Part shown: positions 23,001 through 36,361 of the stretch, one piece after another
Numbering within the stretch: position 1 is the stretch's first letter
Layout of the letters: each line of letters opens with the position of its first letter
Source of the DNA: Metarhizium brunneum
Taxonomy: Eukaryota > Ascomycota > Sordariomycetes > Hypocreales > Clavicipitaceae
Assembly: GCF_013426205.1 (NCBI RefSeq)
Contig: NC_089422.1
Span: forward strand, 7,529,001 to 7,593,000
DNA length: 64,000 nt
Direction: 5' to 3'
Notes under the pieces: model-generated
Told to the model about the DNA's origin: nothing
The model's database searches: none
Seen by the model: the letters and a program-made list of their open reading frames with translations, nothing else
Program-made: the position numbers and the translations under genes

Positions 23001-26000
23001 GCATGCACATATGTATTACTTGGTATGAATAGACCGGCATGTATGTACTCCATAATGCGAGTCTGGGGGCCAGAAATAGCCGGAACCATATTCCAGAACA
23101 GGACGGAGCACAGCCAGTCGCGCAATCTTGGGCAACAAGATGCTGCTTCATGAACCCCGGCTTGATTATGCTACGTCTCCATCCATGCGACGACACTTGT
23201 GGGTTGAGCCGATGGCCATGGAGAATCATGGTACGTAGGAATGCTTCCCCAGACACTCTCCCCCAAGGTGCGACTTGAAAGTGCCACTTTGGCTTCGATT
23301 CCCTTGCACGATACCTGTGGTGCCGAGAGTGTCTGCCGTATTACCCCAGTCCGCCAACCCAAGTACGGAATCTACGTATGTACTAGTAGTAGTATTACTG
23401 TACATGTATTTATTGCACATGCCGTCCACGATCCACCATGGGGTTGGTTGCTGATGGACTCTATCGTTGGAACTTGATATTGCGCTCGCGTGGAAATGGA
23501 ACATGATTGGAGGGCTAAACGGAGACGTATCTGGACGAGTGAATCGAAATCAGCCCAGAAGCCACTCGGTGCAACTTGTTGGCTTGACCCGACAGTTGGA
23601 CCTCGCATCTCTTGTCGCACCCAAGGGAGGGAGGGAGTGTGTTGGGCTACTCGCTAAGGCTTGCCAGCTCGTCACGAGAAGGGAGACCGATGCCTCAATG
23701 ATTCCAATTCTGCTCTGGTTGCGCAATCGTAGACTCCAAGACTTGCCAAGGCCGCGGGACCAGGCGCGTGCTGTCTATCCCGTACCAAATACCCGGGTGT
23801 TAGTTAGCATGGGCACGGGCGGCAAGAGTCCTGTCTTTTTTATAACCAAAGGACAAAGAAAATGAAAGCCGGGACCTGGTGCACGCTCCCGACTGTAAGC
23901 AGGCACAGCAGGGCTAGGGCTGGTGTTCGTCAGGTCTCAGATTGTCGCCCCCATGGGATGCTTCCCCGGTTGTTTGCTCCCCCAGTCTACGGGCTCCTGT
24001 TTTACTTTTTTTTTTCTTTTTTTTTTCCTTTGATCTTTTTGCTCCTTTTTCCTAGTACTTCCCGCATCACTCAACAGACAATGTCTGAGTCGGCGGCAGC
24101 CAGCCTAGCTCCCGCGGCAGCCACGCGCTCTGGTTGCCATCGTGGCCAAATGAGGTCCCATGGGCTCTTGAGGTGTCAGGCTATCAAACGCCATATCTTG
24201 ATAGTTCGCTCGCCTTGCACGCGGAGTCGTGGCGCTTATCAGCCTCACCCTCGAGGTCGAGGGGCCTGGACAGAGGCCAAAGGGCCGCCAACGCCAGCAC
24301 ATCATCTGGTGTTGAGCCCCCAAGTCCTGATATCTCTCTCTCTACCTCTCTACCCCGTACGCGAGGGCTTGGGCACGCAATTTGTCTCATCAGCACGACG
24401 TGTCGTACCCCCGGGCGTTCCATTCCCCAGGTTTACCGCACCTTCGGATGTAGTTGTCGTAATCTGCACTGCTTCTGGCCAAGGTCAACCAATTGACAGC
24501 TTTTGGATTGGCCGCCTCGTCCATGAAACCTACGCCCGCGACCACACCACACCTTTCAACGTCCTTAGCAGCTTGTATCGACAAGCTGAACATGACGGAC
24601 GCGGAGGTTGCACCTCCTTTGGGGGCCGTACAATAGCATGCGACGAGCACATCATTCCATGTACATGTGTCATAAAATGCCCTTTTCGAGACACTAGTCG
24701 GCAGGGCATCGGGCTGGCTGCTGTGATATTGAATCGCCTCGCCCAACCTAGCTCCATTGGGCAATCCCGGGGGGCGCTTTGGTCTTGAAATCTCCTTGAC
24801 ACGGCCAGGTAGGGAGTGGACCAGTCCATCCGCTGGCAACCGCTCTTTGCGTATCAGTTTGACAAGGCTTGCACCGCGATAGACAATGGCAAAACCCCCA
24901 TGGGCCCCCATGGACCCCATGGACACGCTCAATCGCGCCATCATTGCGCAATGCCCATCAGCAAGTTTCGTATTTCGTCTCTGGTGTCCCTGGGACCAGT
25001 CTACTCATTTCCTCCAGACAGCATGTAATATGCAAGCCGCAATGATTCCAGCGGACTGGTTTGGCTGCAAGCCTCACAGGCCAGCTTCCAAATGCGGACA
25101 ATGTTTCCTCCAGACACCGTGAATGGCGGCTATTGCCCACAACTTACTTGTAGATAACACAACGGTCGGCGGCCTTTTGGCGTGCACCAAGTGCCAAGGG
25201 CACAATTGTGTTGCTTGACAAATTGTGGCTCAGTATCGCGTGCCTACCTACTAGCACCAAAAAGATAAAATAAAAAAAAAGAAGGCCGCTACATCGTAGC
25301 AACAAAGGAAGCCCTCGCATTCACTCCCCGTTTGCGTTAGAGATGCACGGGATATTCGCTCGGAACTATGATTGGAACCTTCTTTGGGCACGAGAGGCCA
25401 CGATATCTTTCATCTCCACACTAGCTTCGTTTTTAGCCTCTTTCACGTGCCAAAGGACTGGACTGGTGATGATAATACTAATACCAACATACGACGACTA
25501 CTACTCCAGACTCGCTCACCGCGGAGATTGTGGCGCCTACATTTCACAGAGCCCATGTCACATTGCCGACACCCCACGTGCCCTTGTGCTCTCTCTCTCT
25601 CACCTCGACCTCACCTCACAACAGGGCCAAATGGCGATGGCGCGGGGCTCCGCTCGGCGGTCGGATTCCGACCCGAGGCTGGTGGTGACTTCCTCCAGAT
25701 TTGTCTTTCCTTCTGGTTCATCCCGCTGCGTCACGTTGCCACCCAATCAATAACCGAGATCACGCCTCGGCATCGCCGTCTCCGCTCAACCTCCTCCTTT
25801 TCCTGGGCCAGTCCACCGAGGATATCAGCAGTGCCATTGCAAGTTCAATCTCCATTAAACCATCACGGGCGCATAAACAGCCTGTCCATGTCTGACTTGG
25901 GCGCCAGAATGATCATGGCGGTACCACCCGGCCCCTTCCCCCAGGCTGCTGCTGATGCGGTGCCCCGTTGTCAGTTCAAGCCACGCGATTGATAGCAGAT

Positions 26001-27255
26001 CTCCCTCCCTCCGCATGGCTAAATTATTTTGCCCGACTTTCCGTATCTAGTTGCAACCTTGACGGCCACTAGTGGTTCATGCCCTCGACGATAGATGAGA
26101 GCCCAGACAAATGACGGGTCTATCCATCACTCTGTATGTACTCCGTACGTGCTCCCTTTTTTGGTGTCTGGCTTGCATCTATTTCGCGGCGTCTCCAGGC
26201 CAAGTTGCTGCACACCCTTGCGGATAGATGCACCTGTCCCTGCAGGTACCATCTACTATCCCTGGGCTTGAAAAAGAGAGAGGGAGTGAGAGAGAACCTG
26301 CTACTGAAAATACCATGTTTCCTCAGGGGTATTCATTCATCAGTCGATTGTGCTCAAGGCTGCGTCTTCCCTTCACAATATACAAGTGTATGTATGTATG
26401 TGCATTGACTTGGCGGTCATGTCATACATGTAGATTGCTGCCGTGTCACCATTCTCCTCGAATTTCACGGATGGATGGCTATTGTGCTTTTGAGTCATCT
26501 CTACGGAAACAGCTGGAGCATAAACAAACAAACACCAGCTTTAACGAGTATTGTGCCTAATCCGCAGTGTCAATGGTCCCCTCGGATCACCGCATTAAAG
26601 TCAATAGCCGGCGGGCATTTGCCATACGCTCATGGCCAGCCAATCTTGGACCTTCAACTCATCGACAGTACGAGAAATTTTGCATTGTGCAAATAGAATC
26701 AAAGGCATCAACTGTGCCGTGTCAATGCTCGGAGCCGCTTTGATTGCAGTGGCAGTGCAACTTGTTACAAAATGCCTTTTGCTGAGTTTGAGAATTGTGG
26801 AGGGATCCCACGACGCTCGACGTGATGCGCTCAGCTGCGAGCATTATTCGAAATTCCGGTCCGCGACGTTACATGTCCTAACGAGACAATAGCACCGAGT
26901 CATTGTAGATGTTCTCGCTCAAATCCCGACTTGATTCCAACGCCCGAGCTGCAGGAATAGACGCTTTAGGTCTCCCATGCCGAGGGATCATTTGGTCCAT
27001 GTATGTAGCCTGATGTCTTATCTGAGTTATCTCTCGAGTTGTGGGCGCACTCTCTCTAGCTTCCGGTGGCTGATGATTACCCCGGACATTCGGCTGTACT
27101 TTGCTCGCCTGCCCCGGATCTGGCTCCATATCGTTTATTGAGGCTCAACTCAAACAAAGGCCGTTTGCCAGAAACCCATCGACCACTTAAAAAAACCGAC
27201 ACTGATGGCGTCTGGGTTTGCGGGCGGAATAGCCTCTGCAATTCCGAAATTAAGT

Positions 27256-27600
27256 TCACCAGTCACCAAATGGGCCAACAAGCGTTCCGGCCATGGAAGT
27301 AGTTCTGACTGAGACCGAAGACATCCCAAACACAAAAGCGCCGAGGCTAATGACTTGAGCACGTTTTTTTGGAACAAGTTTCGACATGACTATTGTTGTC
27401 AAGACGTGCCAAGCAATGATTTCAACGTCGTACAAGGATGGCCCAGACTCTGGGGGCGTGCGGGGAGATAAGGAGAATCCCATGTTTCCGTTTGTGATGA
27501 TGTTTTGGATAAAGTATCCGGCATGGATGGCCCAGATGCGACGATAGCAATTTGTCCATCGCAGCACCACTGAGTGAACCTACATACAGATCCTATGAAG
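27256..27600 (-). pseudogene. Possible relic of a fungal rhodopsin-domain membrane protein
   Basis: A minus-strand frame of about 104 codons has a pattern recalling the late helices of Pth11-like and other fungal rhodopsin-domain proteins: AGYFIQNIITN resembles the usual YxxxAxxNIxTD segment, and SKLVPKKRAQVISLGAFVFG then SSVSVRTT resembles the basic loop, helix and SIVR segment. The stretch between is atypical and the frame has neither an N-terminal five-helix part nor a clear exon upstream. It is best read as a fragment; homology is a judgement by pattern only. Confidence 0.27.
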
Positions 27601-27802
27601 CTCTTCGGACGAAAATGGCCAAAATTAGCTTTCCTCACGAGCGCGACACCCTCCACTCCAGATCCAAGCCGGGGAACCCTCAACGAACATGTCTGGGTCA
27701 CGTGATGTCGCGCTCAACCCGACTAGGCTCTCGCGTCTTACGTGACGGCTTGGGCATCGTCGTCACGAAATCTCATGCCGCATCAACCCATGGATTCGGG
27801 AA

Positions 27803-29359
27803 ATGGACTATCATTCCATCCATGGACATGACATATCTAGTTTTGATATAGCTGGAACTCGTGAGCTTTTCGGAATCCGTCTTGATTTGTCAATCGTTAA
27901 CGGCGTCTACAGATCGGCTGCCCACAGTTCAGGCTTCACAGGCCTTGAACGAGCTCCAGGATGATGGCAACCTTTACTTATCCACGGGCTTGGAAGAGCT
28001 GGATCAAGCTCTCTTGCCGCCTACACCAGCCGCATCTCCAGGCTCTACCTCCGTTGGCGGAATCAAGAGGGGTCAAATAACGGAAATTTGGGGTCCGTCT
28101 GGAACAGGCAAAACTGCAGTCTCGTAAAGCTCGCCCGAACCAACCTGGCTGCTCAATGATGATATGTTTTTTTTTCTAATTTAATGTGCAGGATACAGTT
28201 GGCTGCGAATTCCATCCATAATGGAAATGATGTTGTTTGGATTGGTAAGCATCGTACCCTCACACACTTACACATCAACTCCTCTGACGGCTTTCAGATT
28301 GCTTCCAAGAGATGGACGTCTCTCGGCTAGAAAACGTGCTGGCATCTATAGCAGAAGATGCGGTGCCTGATGGCTCGACGAGGGCTGAACCGCCCGCTGC
28401 CGGCCGGGGTAAGTTTGCGCAGTTTTCATGTTTGACCCTTCCACATTTCATGGCCCTGGTATCACGGCCGAATGCAAAGTCTATACCAGAAGGGACCGCC
28501 TTGATGGTCGTCCACAACCTCTCCGCTTTGATAAATTCGTCTTTGCCAAGAAGTGTAGATGGAAAAACAGGTCCTAAGAGCAACAAGGGTAAGTGCAAAC
28601 TCCTGTGCCAGCTCTGGCGCAGTTGCTAACGGTGAGACCAACGCGCAGGCCCAACAGCTTCAACCAAGCGGCTCCAAGGTCTGCAATTTATCATTAATGC
28701 ACTTCAGAAAGTAGCGGCGACTAAGAATTGCGCCGTTGTCGTCTCCTCGCAATGCGCAACTAGAATGCAATCAGAGCACGGGGCCACCCTCGTGCCAGCA
28801 GTCAATGCCTCAGTATGGGAGCAAGGGATATCTACCCGAATAGTCATGTTTCGAGATTGGGCATGGAAGAACGGCGCACTTGTCAGCATTTTCGTGGCAG
28901 GGCTACAGAAGCTAGATGGTAAATCTGGTTACGACGCGATAGAGCGAGCTGCGGCCTTCAATGTCACAAGGGTAAGTCTCTCTGTTCAGTTTGGCTTTTG
29001 CACACCAGCAACCTTGAGACGCATTATAATGTGTTTTTTTTTGCTAACGGTTAATGGCGTAGACTGGCATTGCAAGAGTGGAATGCGATGCCTCCAATGC
29101 CCCCGTAGAGCCTGCGGACGTGGTTCGAGGAAAGCGAAAGCTGGAACAGACCGACTTGGAAGTCCCAGACAGCCAAGACGACGAAGACTATGGCTGGGCA
29201 GACGATGATGAGGCAGCCCTGCCAGCCCCTCCACCGCAGTGGCAAGGGAGTGAAGACGTCCTGTTAGGACAGGAGCTTGGCCGAGGCGACGATGGTAGGG
29301 ATGAGGAGGAGGATGGCTGTGAAGGCAGCCACACGCCATCCTCAGAGGCCACTTATTAG
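27803..29359 (+). CDS. RecA-family Rad51 paralogue, Rad55/Rhp55-like
   Basis: Probably a recombination mediator helping Rad51 filaments in homologous-recombination repair. Six exons (27803-27860, 27913-28123, 28192-28244, 28298-28588, 28649-28971, 29063-29359) stay in frame to 410 residues. The start was chosen because a gtgagc donor at 27861 joins a short first exon (MDYHSIHGHD...) to the body. Residues about 36-90 include YLSTGLEELDQALL and GGIKRGQITEIWGPSGTGKT (Walker A). The Walker B-like strand reads ALMVVHNLSALI, with His where RecA-family proteins usually have Asp. A later VVVSSQCATRM matches the L2-side strand. The C-terminal 90 residues are acidic and low complexity. Rad55 identity is a best guess; it could be another paralogue. 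Confidence 0.8.
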
Positions 29360-32300
29360 AGACCGGTGAAGCACCGAATAATACCGGGGCGAAAATAGCA
29401 TAAAATGGGACCGCTGCACGGAGCCTCAACTCACAGAGCCTCCACCGTAAGTGAATAGAATGAGAGTATTTGACGGTGAGGCAGTCGATCTGAGCCAAGC
29501 AAATGCCGCCTGCAGGCACGCACGGGGCAAGGGGCAGAAAGGGCCAACTGCCATGATTCAAGAACCCTCTCAACCTGCTAGTCTCGTATCAACTCGTCGG
29601 CGAATTGTCGGTTTGACTATGTCTGGCTGGCTTGGCCCACGATCGGTCAATTCCGGTGCCGGCGGAAAGGGCTTCGTCGCGTCTGCCATTGCTCGTCACC
29701 GCCGCCCGGCTATGCGAATGCTTCTGGAAGGCCCAAGAAATTCTCTTGATGGCATCATCGAAACACTGGCCTAGCGGCGCCCCCACAGAGACACCCGCGC
29801 TGGGCGCTGGAGGGACAGGCAGACAATGGCTGATGCTAGTACACACAATATTGTACGGAGCACATTGCATGCAATACGGTTGAGCACTGAGAGACGAAGA
29901 AACAGGCTTGGGCGCCCCACATTGTGGTGTTGTACCTGTGGGGAGAAGGTACTTGAGTACTCCATACATGGAGAATTTTTTCTCGCGTCGTCCTGATCTG
30001 CTCCACGTTTTCTTAACGGCACACCTCATTCATCAGACCAGCCACCAGCAGCGACAGCAGCAGCCTTACATGCGAACCGGGGGAGGGAGAACTAGTAGTA
30101 CATTGTATATGTATGTACGTACATGCTAGTAATCAACAAAATTTTTGAGCAACGGGGACATCTTGAATCGACAACCAAAAAGGGACCGAGTAGCGGTGCT
30201 GGGGTTCCCCTGGCCATCTTGCGCCTAGCGGTCGGCTTCTGTTACTCTGTTGAGTTCGATTTCCTGGGGCCGAGATACATGCAATGCCTTCCCAGGGACG
30301 GCGCCCCTGTGGCATGGTTGCTCCTGTTCACAGTGGAGGCTTGGTTGTTGGTGCCTACAATAACAAGACTCCGTACTCCGTACTCCGTACATGTGTCCTT
30401 ACTGCCGACACGAGCCATTCATTTAAAGAGCAGCCACTGGGGTTGGCATAGATGTGGGTTGGGTATTGCTCATGTTGTCAGTTTTACAAGTATGTATGGA
30501 TGTATTTGCACGCCTGAGTCACAACAGTACGGGGCTTGGACAGCCCCGGGCTCTGGCCATTGCTGTTTTGCCTTGACCTCTTCTTATTATGCAGCAAAGC
30601 TAGTTATGTACGGGATCTTCACTAATGTGCCGTCAGTCCAGGCAAGTTTCCTCTGTTGGCGTTGTCAAAGCTTCGAGTTCGCATAAATGAAGGCGATGAT
30701 CAGTGGTCTCCGGCTGCCAATGACAGGCGATTACGACGTCTCCCTCCCTCCGCCTTAGCCGCCGAGGAGACTCTTTTGACCACAAGGGTTATAGCCACAG
30801 CAGATGGAACAGTGATCTTTTATGATGACAAAATGTCTTGTCGAGGGTGGGAGCGAAACTCAAGGCCCTCCAACTTGCCTGATGCTGCTTCCATTGGATC
30901 GTCCATAAATAGTTGCCGCTTATTGACAGGACGACTCAAACAGAAGCACACGCCCAAGCCAACAATGCCTTTCTTGAAACGCCTGAAACATGCCTGGTTC
31001 TGGGGTCTGACGAGGCCCGCCTACGATCTTACTTGGGGTGCGTATACTCCATATCTGCGGCACCAATTGTATGCTCAGGCAGGCACAATAAACTCCGTAC
31101 TCTGGCAACAGTTGCATATTTAAAAAAAAAAAAAAAAAAATCAGTCCCTGGCTCGCGGCATAAAGCAACCATCTCCACATGTAGCCGCAGGTTGAGCTGA
31201 TGGAGCCGCGGGATAACATGGTCTGGCGCAGTTTTTGCAACCCAAGACGGGGGCGGGAACAAGGCACCTCGTCAACTTCGGTTGGGTGCAAATGGCATGA
31301 AAGCACGGGGAGTTGGGTGATGGATGATGCCCTGCAGCCGGAAACGCAGCTCTCGCATCCGGCAGGGAGGCAGCAGTTGGCAGTGGATGGCAGAATCAGT
31401 CGATCGGGACGATGCAATGCCTGTCTGTTTTGCACTTTTATGCCCTAGTCGGCTGATTCGCAACCCGATACATCAGGCCTTTGGACGAACCATCATGCCA
31501 CGCATGGGGTCTTGGCCGGTTGCCGATGCCACTTTACCCCAAAGCCGGGGCGAATCTGTCGCAGACTCACAGCAAACGCTGGTTTCGCCAAAGGACAAAC
31601 CGTACAACGACCAACAACAAGAGGCAAACCCAACAAATGGCAACCGCATCCCGCATTGTGCAGATGTCACGTCACTACGGAGTACTACTCTGTATCAAAC
31701 GGTTTATTTTTCGGCGGAGCAATAGCAATGCTCTCTCCCCCCGCTGATCGCTACCCGGATGGTGTGACAATGAAGAAGGTGTGCCAATGAATTGCGCCAA
31801 CGGAACGTTCCCACGGTGTGCGGTGTGTGCCAGAGGAGACCTCCGGGAGGCGGCTCAAGAGAGGTTCCCCCGTGTTGCCGACACACTAAAACACATTGAC
31901 AGATTCGCCCGTGTTCCTATTCCCAGATTAGCATTGGCTATCTGCATTCCCGGGTGTGCCTGGGGTGTCCGACCGGCGGCACTAGGCCGGCACGTCGTTA
32001 CCGGCCCCGGCATCGTGCCTGTCTGTCCCTCGGCATCAGGAGCTGCTGTGTGATCAAGTTTGCAGTGCATGTCTGTCTGCGGCCGGGCAAGCGACTTGAC
32101 GAGACTAATGCCGGATTGACAGGCACGAAAAGAAGGCTGGATTCGGGCCGTGTGAGGCAAGCTGCATTCGAGTAAAGTTTTTTTGCCGCCTTGCTATACC
32201 GCATGCCTTGGTTCTTTGGTTGGAGCATCTTCCTCTCACACCCTTTTACGAGCGGTGGTGCATCGCGATTCGCCGACATACGCCGTCTATAATCAGTCGA

Positions 32301-34974
32301 TAATCTACCTGCGACAGATCTACAGCGTCGTTATTGTAGTTGCACATTACATACCCCGTACTACAACATGACAAACATGTCCCCAGCTATCCCCTCCTTT
32401 CGGCTAAATGCCGCGGCTATGTACCAAGTACGGCGCATCGGTTTGTTTCATCCTGTGTATGTATGTATGTACATACGGAGGAGTTGGTGGCTGTAGTCGC
32501 CATCATTCGACTTTATCGTTTGTGCAAATAAAACAGCTGATAATGACCACATGCCCCGGTTGCTGATACCGTCATCCGTCACATGCTAAATGAATTCAAT
32601 GTTGGTTCCCCACACAATTGCTCCAGACAACGTTTGGCTTTTGGCGGCCCCGGAAATCTCGGCGAGACACTTATCAGAGCTTAGCTGAGCTCAAGCCTCG
32701 TTTTTTTTTTCTTTCTCAAATTGCCATGTGAATGCTCAGCGTACTACGGAGTAGATGCCTCCTTATCTCTGTGCCTCTCCCCTCTCCCCCTCTCTTACGC
32801 CTGTGCTTTGCGCCACCCGGGAACTGGCAATCGAGATGCGAATGCCGGGGTGTTTGTTCCAAGATTAGAGCTCTGGGCTTGCTCGTCTTAGTTGTGGCTT
32901 GCTGGCTTGCGTACTTGTCGTTTTGCGACATTCCGTGCTGGGGATTGGTCGTCCAGCCTGCCTTTTCTTTGGGTGCGCTGTTTGCTGCGAGTTGTCGGCG
33001 ACTTTGGAAGCCATGTCGTGGACAAGCCTGCATGGCCCAGAGTGGCTGGATGCTGGATGCTTGACGAAGCCGTGGCGATTTCATCGAGGGCGTCTGCGTA
33101 GACTTGTGAATCTTTCGCTGTTTGTTTTCGTCCCGGTTTGAGATGCGTCCGCAGAACTCCGTGACGTGCTTGATGGTCTCTAGATTTGAGCATTGCCTGG
33201 GTGGTTTGCCGGCAGTGTGGTTTTTGGTAGTTGCCATTGGTGCACGCTGGTTGAGTTGGTGGTGCTCTTGTGGCAGATTAATGCGCATTCGAATCTACTT
33301 GGCGGCTGATGTGAGTTGTAGACGCTCTCTTGGAGTTGTTCGCATCCCGACTGTGGCATGTGAGACGCGCGTGTCTGCTGTTGAAGCCTACGAGCCTGGA
33401 AACCAAGTCTCGGGAGACAATGTATCCCGAGGGCTTGATTATGGGGGAATTCGATCCTATACAAATCCATATCGCTCCTGTGCTGCGAAAGAGTTCCCCC
33501 CGTAATGCATAGTTGCAGTCCTCTAAAGATCAACCCATATATTTGTGTCTCCTTTCATAGTTAACATGAAACTGTCCAAGCATGAAATGGAGAGAAAGGG
33601 GGAGTCCATGTCGCCTTTCAACGTGTTGTCCAAGTCGTAATTCTGGCGCCTCTTGTCTATTCCTGGTAGCTGAGTTGCGTGCAGTTGTCCTCCTCAACGA
33701 CAGCATACACTCTATGGTAGGATATATCTGCCCACCTGAAAGTGTACGCTAGCATACTGTAGTATATCATAGTATCGATTCGCGATGGCTAGGTACCTGA
33801 TCTGGTTGGATACCTAGGTACTTTTGCCTCCCACTATAGGTGGTTGAATAGTCGTGCCATCGTATATTTATAGTCGTCGTTGTTTCCAAGACCATTCCTG
33901 AGCGCTAGTGTTTGTCAAGCCATAGAACACATTTATGGTTGTTTTAGCTTCATTTTACCGCAAGATGCCTTTAAGTTTGACTGAGAATGGCGGTAGTTCG
34001 TTTTCTCTCTTGACGGATGTGGCTTGCTTTGCTTGATGCAAGACCGAGAGACCGCTATAGGGTAGGCTTGTTTCCTGGCGAAGTATACGAACTTGGCGGT
34101 GTTGGTGAAGCTGCTTGTGACTGGGGAGGGATGAATCATAACTCCTTCTTCTCCGGAAAACAGACCTGTATTTACTTTCTTTTTTTCTTTTTTGGTAGGG
34201 CGGTCTGTGATCTTTATATAGACGTCAAGTACGTGGCATTCACCATCCTGGCTACTTGGCTGACACCATTGCATTTTGCTGATTGACATCCCCCCCTGTG
34301 AGACTCCAACCATACAACCCCCTCAAAACCAAAGAGATTAACATTCGATACGTTACGACCAAAAGACCAGCATATACACTTGCTTTGCTTAATGTGAGTC
34401 TGTGACGGTGTCGTCGTTAATGAGCGTCTGCAGACGGCGCCGAAAGCGGTGCATCACGTAAGCACCAATTGGCCAATGACGAACCGCCAACCCCTTCCAA
34501 CCTGATGGTTCAGAAATCATCCTGTTGTGCTTCACCGTTCTCAGTGCATGGCCAACTAGGCATCAGCGGGAGTGAGTCTTTCACTTCAATATACTTATAC
34601 CCGGGACGGTGTTTGTTTTTATCACCTGAGTAATGAAAAGAGAGTCGCCTGTGTCGCAGAAGCGGTGGTGAGTAACCCGTTACGATCACACGAGTCTCGC
34701 CGGCGACTGGATCGTTCGGTACGCAATGATTTTCCCTAGTCACTGTTTTAACAGAACATTGAATCATCATTTCACCCCCCGTCTCTCACGAGTTTGACAC
34801 ACTGCGACCTCCGAGTACCGCGGTGGACAGTGTTGGATCGGAGCGACCCAGCTTTTTCCATCGGTATCCCCAACCTACAATATCTCTATTACGTCTGCTC
34901 ATAATGCTCATCTCTCATAATGCACCGCTGCCTTATTTCATCAAAGACTGATATCACCATCATACAAGATCATA
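29360..34974. other. Gene-poor 5.6 kb region
   Basis: No supported gene. Frames of 60-190 codons occur on both strands without domains. It holds three tandem CTCCGTA units (30369-30389), further TACGGAGTA copies (31676, 32745), an A-run of about 18 bases at 31123 and GTATGTATGTAC microsatellites (about 30110, 32457). A TACCTAGGTA palindrome occurs near 33815. The last 200 bases are the leader of the BTB-bromodomain gene. Confidence 0.55.
30369..30389. repeat. Triple tandem CTCCGTA
   Basis: Three exact 7-base units in a row, giving two overlapping copies of TACTCCGTA. It is the densest direct-repeat form of the window-wide motif. Confidence 0.85.
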
Positions 34975-36361
34975 ATGTCTAGTGAAGCGAATGCTGGCAG
35001 CGTTGCCGCTACGGCGGACAAAGCAGAGAAGCCCAAGTTCTCATGGTTGTAAGCAAAGTCCCATTGTCGACACGCAAGTGTAGTCAAGCTAACTATTGTA
35101 TAGACGACCACACCCCATCTTTGTGATAATATTAGTTGGCTCTGAAGAGCAACCGTTTGGCATACAAAAGGACTTTCTCTGCCACCGCTCCGACTTCTAC
35201 CGGAAGTATTTTGCGGGGAATCAGACTGAGGACACTGTAGAACACGTGGTCAAACTCGCAGACGCAACGCCCGAGGTGTTTGGGCTGGCGCAAAACTTCC
35301 TCTTCACCGGAAAAGTCATGTCAGGTGACGAAGGAGTTCCATCGTACGACTCGCTGGTAGGCCTCTGGAACCTGGGCCACAAACTCGGCGTTAACGGGCT
35401 CTGCGACAAAACACTCGAAGCCATGACCGAGTGCCGGAGGTTGACTGAACGGATTCCTTCGACACCGCTCCTGGTGCAGGTTTGGAGAGACACGCCCGAG
35501 GGCTCGTCTATTCGGATGCTGCTCCTGTCCTGGGCAGCCGAGTACATGAGATCGTCCGACTCCCGGGCCGAGTTTGCAAAGTCTCTGCCGCAGGAAGTCC
35601 TCAGTGAGCTCGTGGTAGCCATGAGCTCATTCGAGCTGGCCGCGCCCACGCCCGCGCCAGCACCTGCACCAGCATCAGCACCGTCTCATTCCCCCGTCGT
35701 ATCGGCGCCAGAGTTGCCCAGGAAAAACGTGCACTACCTGGAGGACCAGAGCGAGGACGACCTCAACAACATCAGGAAGAACCGCCGCCTGAGCGGCCCG
35801 CCGACCATCATAGCAAGGACGGACCAGTCGCTGGGCCGCAAAGCATCCCGCACGCCTCTGCCGAAACCGCAGAAGCGCAGAACCAGCGCGGCCTATGTCG
35901 ACAGCCGCAACTTTTCTACGGGTCAGAAACTCGAATTCTGCGCCGACTTGCTCACCAGGATGCTCTCGGGACCAGGTCAGGAACAAGAGCAGCCATGTAT
36001 ACGGCATCCCACAAATACAAAAGTAACGTGCTAACGCGAATGAGCAGGCTTCTGGACACGACTGGTCGGCCCCTTCAGGGACCCCGTTGAGCCGGCCGAG
36101 GACGGCGTCCCCGACTACTTTGACAAAGTCAAGCGGCCCATGGATCTCACGACCATCAAGGCCAAAATGGACCGACGCGAGTACGCCACCGAGGACGCCT
36201 TTGTCACCGACATGCGGCAAATCTTTGAAAACTGCTACACGTACTGGAAAAAGGGGGACCCCATGTGGCTGGCTGCAGAAAAGCTGCAAAAGACGTTTGA
36301 AGACAAGTTCTCCCACATGAATAAATGGATCGCCAAGATGGGCGGTGAAGAAGGCGAGTAG
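34975..36361 (+). CDS. BTB/POZ domain-bromodomain protein
   Basis: Unnamed, likely nuclear and chromatin-linked. Exons 34975-35048, 35104-35975 and 36048-36361 give 419 residues. Residues about 25-130 are a BTB/POZ fold, a dimerisation or Cul3-adaptor module (HPIFVIILVGSEEQPFGIQK, FLCHRSDFYRKYFAG, then a FLFTGKV helix). An Ala/Pro linker (about 205-220) and a basic stretch (about 245-290) follow. The C-terminal ~110 residues are a bromodomain: PDYFDKVKRPMDLTTIKAKM, YATEDAFVTDMRQIFENCY, then TYWKKGDPMW. In typical bromodomains the residue after the NCxxY motif is the Asn that holds acetyl-lysine; here that position is Trp. BTB plus bromodomain in one protein is uncommon outside fungi. No neighbour suggests a partner. 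Confidence 0.85.

Larger units (their letters stand above)
20697..27802. other. Gene-poor 7.1 kb region upstream of cre1
   Basis: The first 1.5 kb is GC-rich and is probably the cre1 leader and promoter, with a Cre1-site cluster at 21494-21946. Beyond it, frames of up to about 310 codons (such as 23862-24788) have no recognisable domain and are judged chance. A possible rhodopsin-domain relic lies at 27256-27600. Poly-T (22198-22214) and CT-rich (22973-23000) runs are present. Confidence 0.55.

Noticed and set aside
23862..24788. 308-codon plus-strand frame
   Set aside because: Contains poly-T-encoded Phe runs and low-complexity stretches; no domain, and the overlapping minus frame is as plausible.
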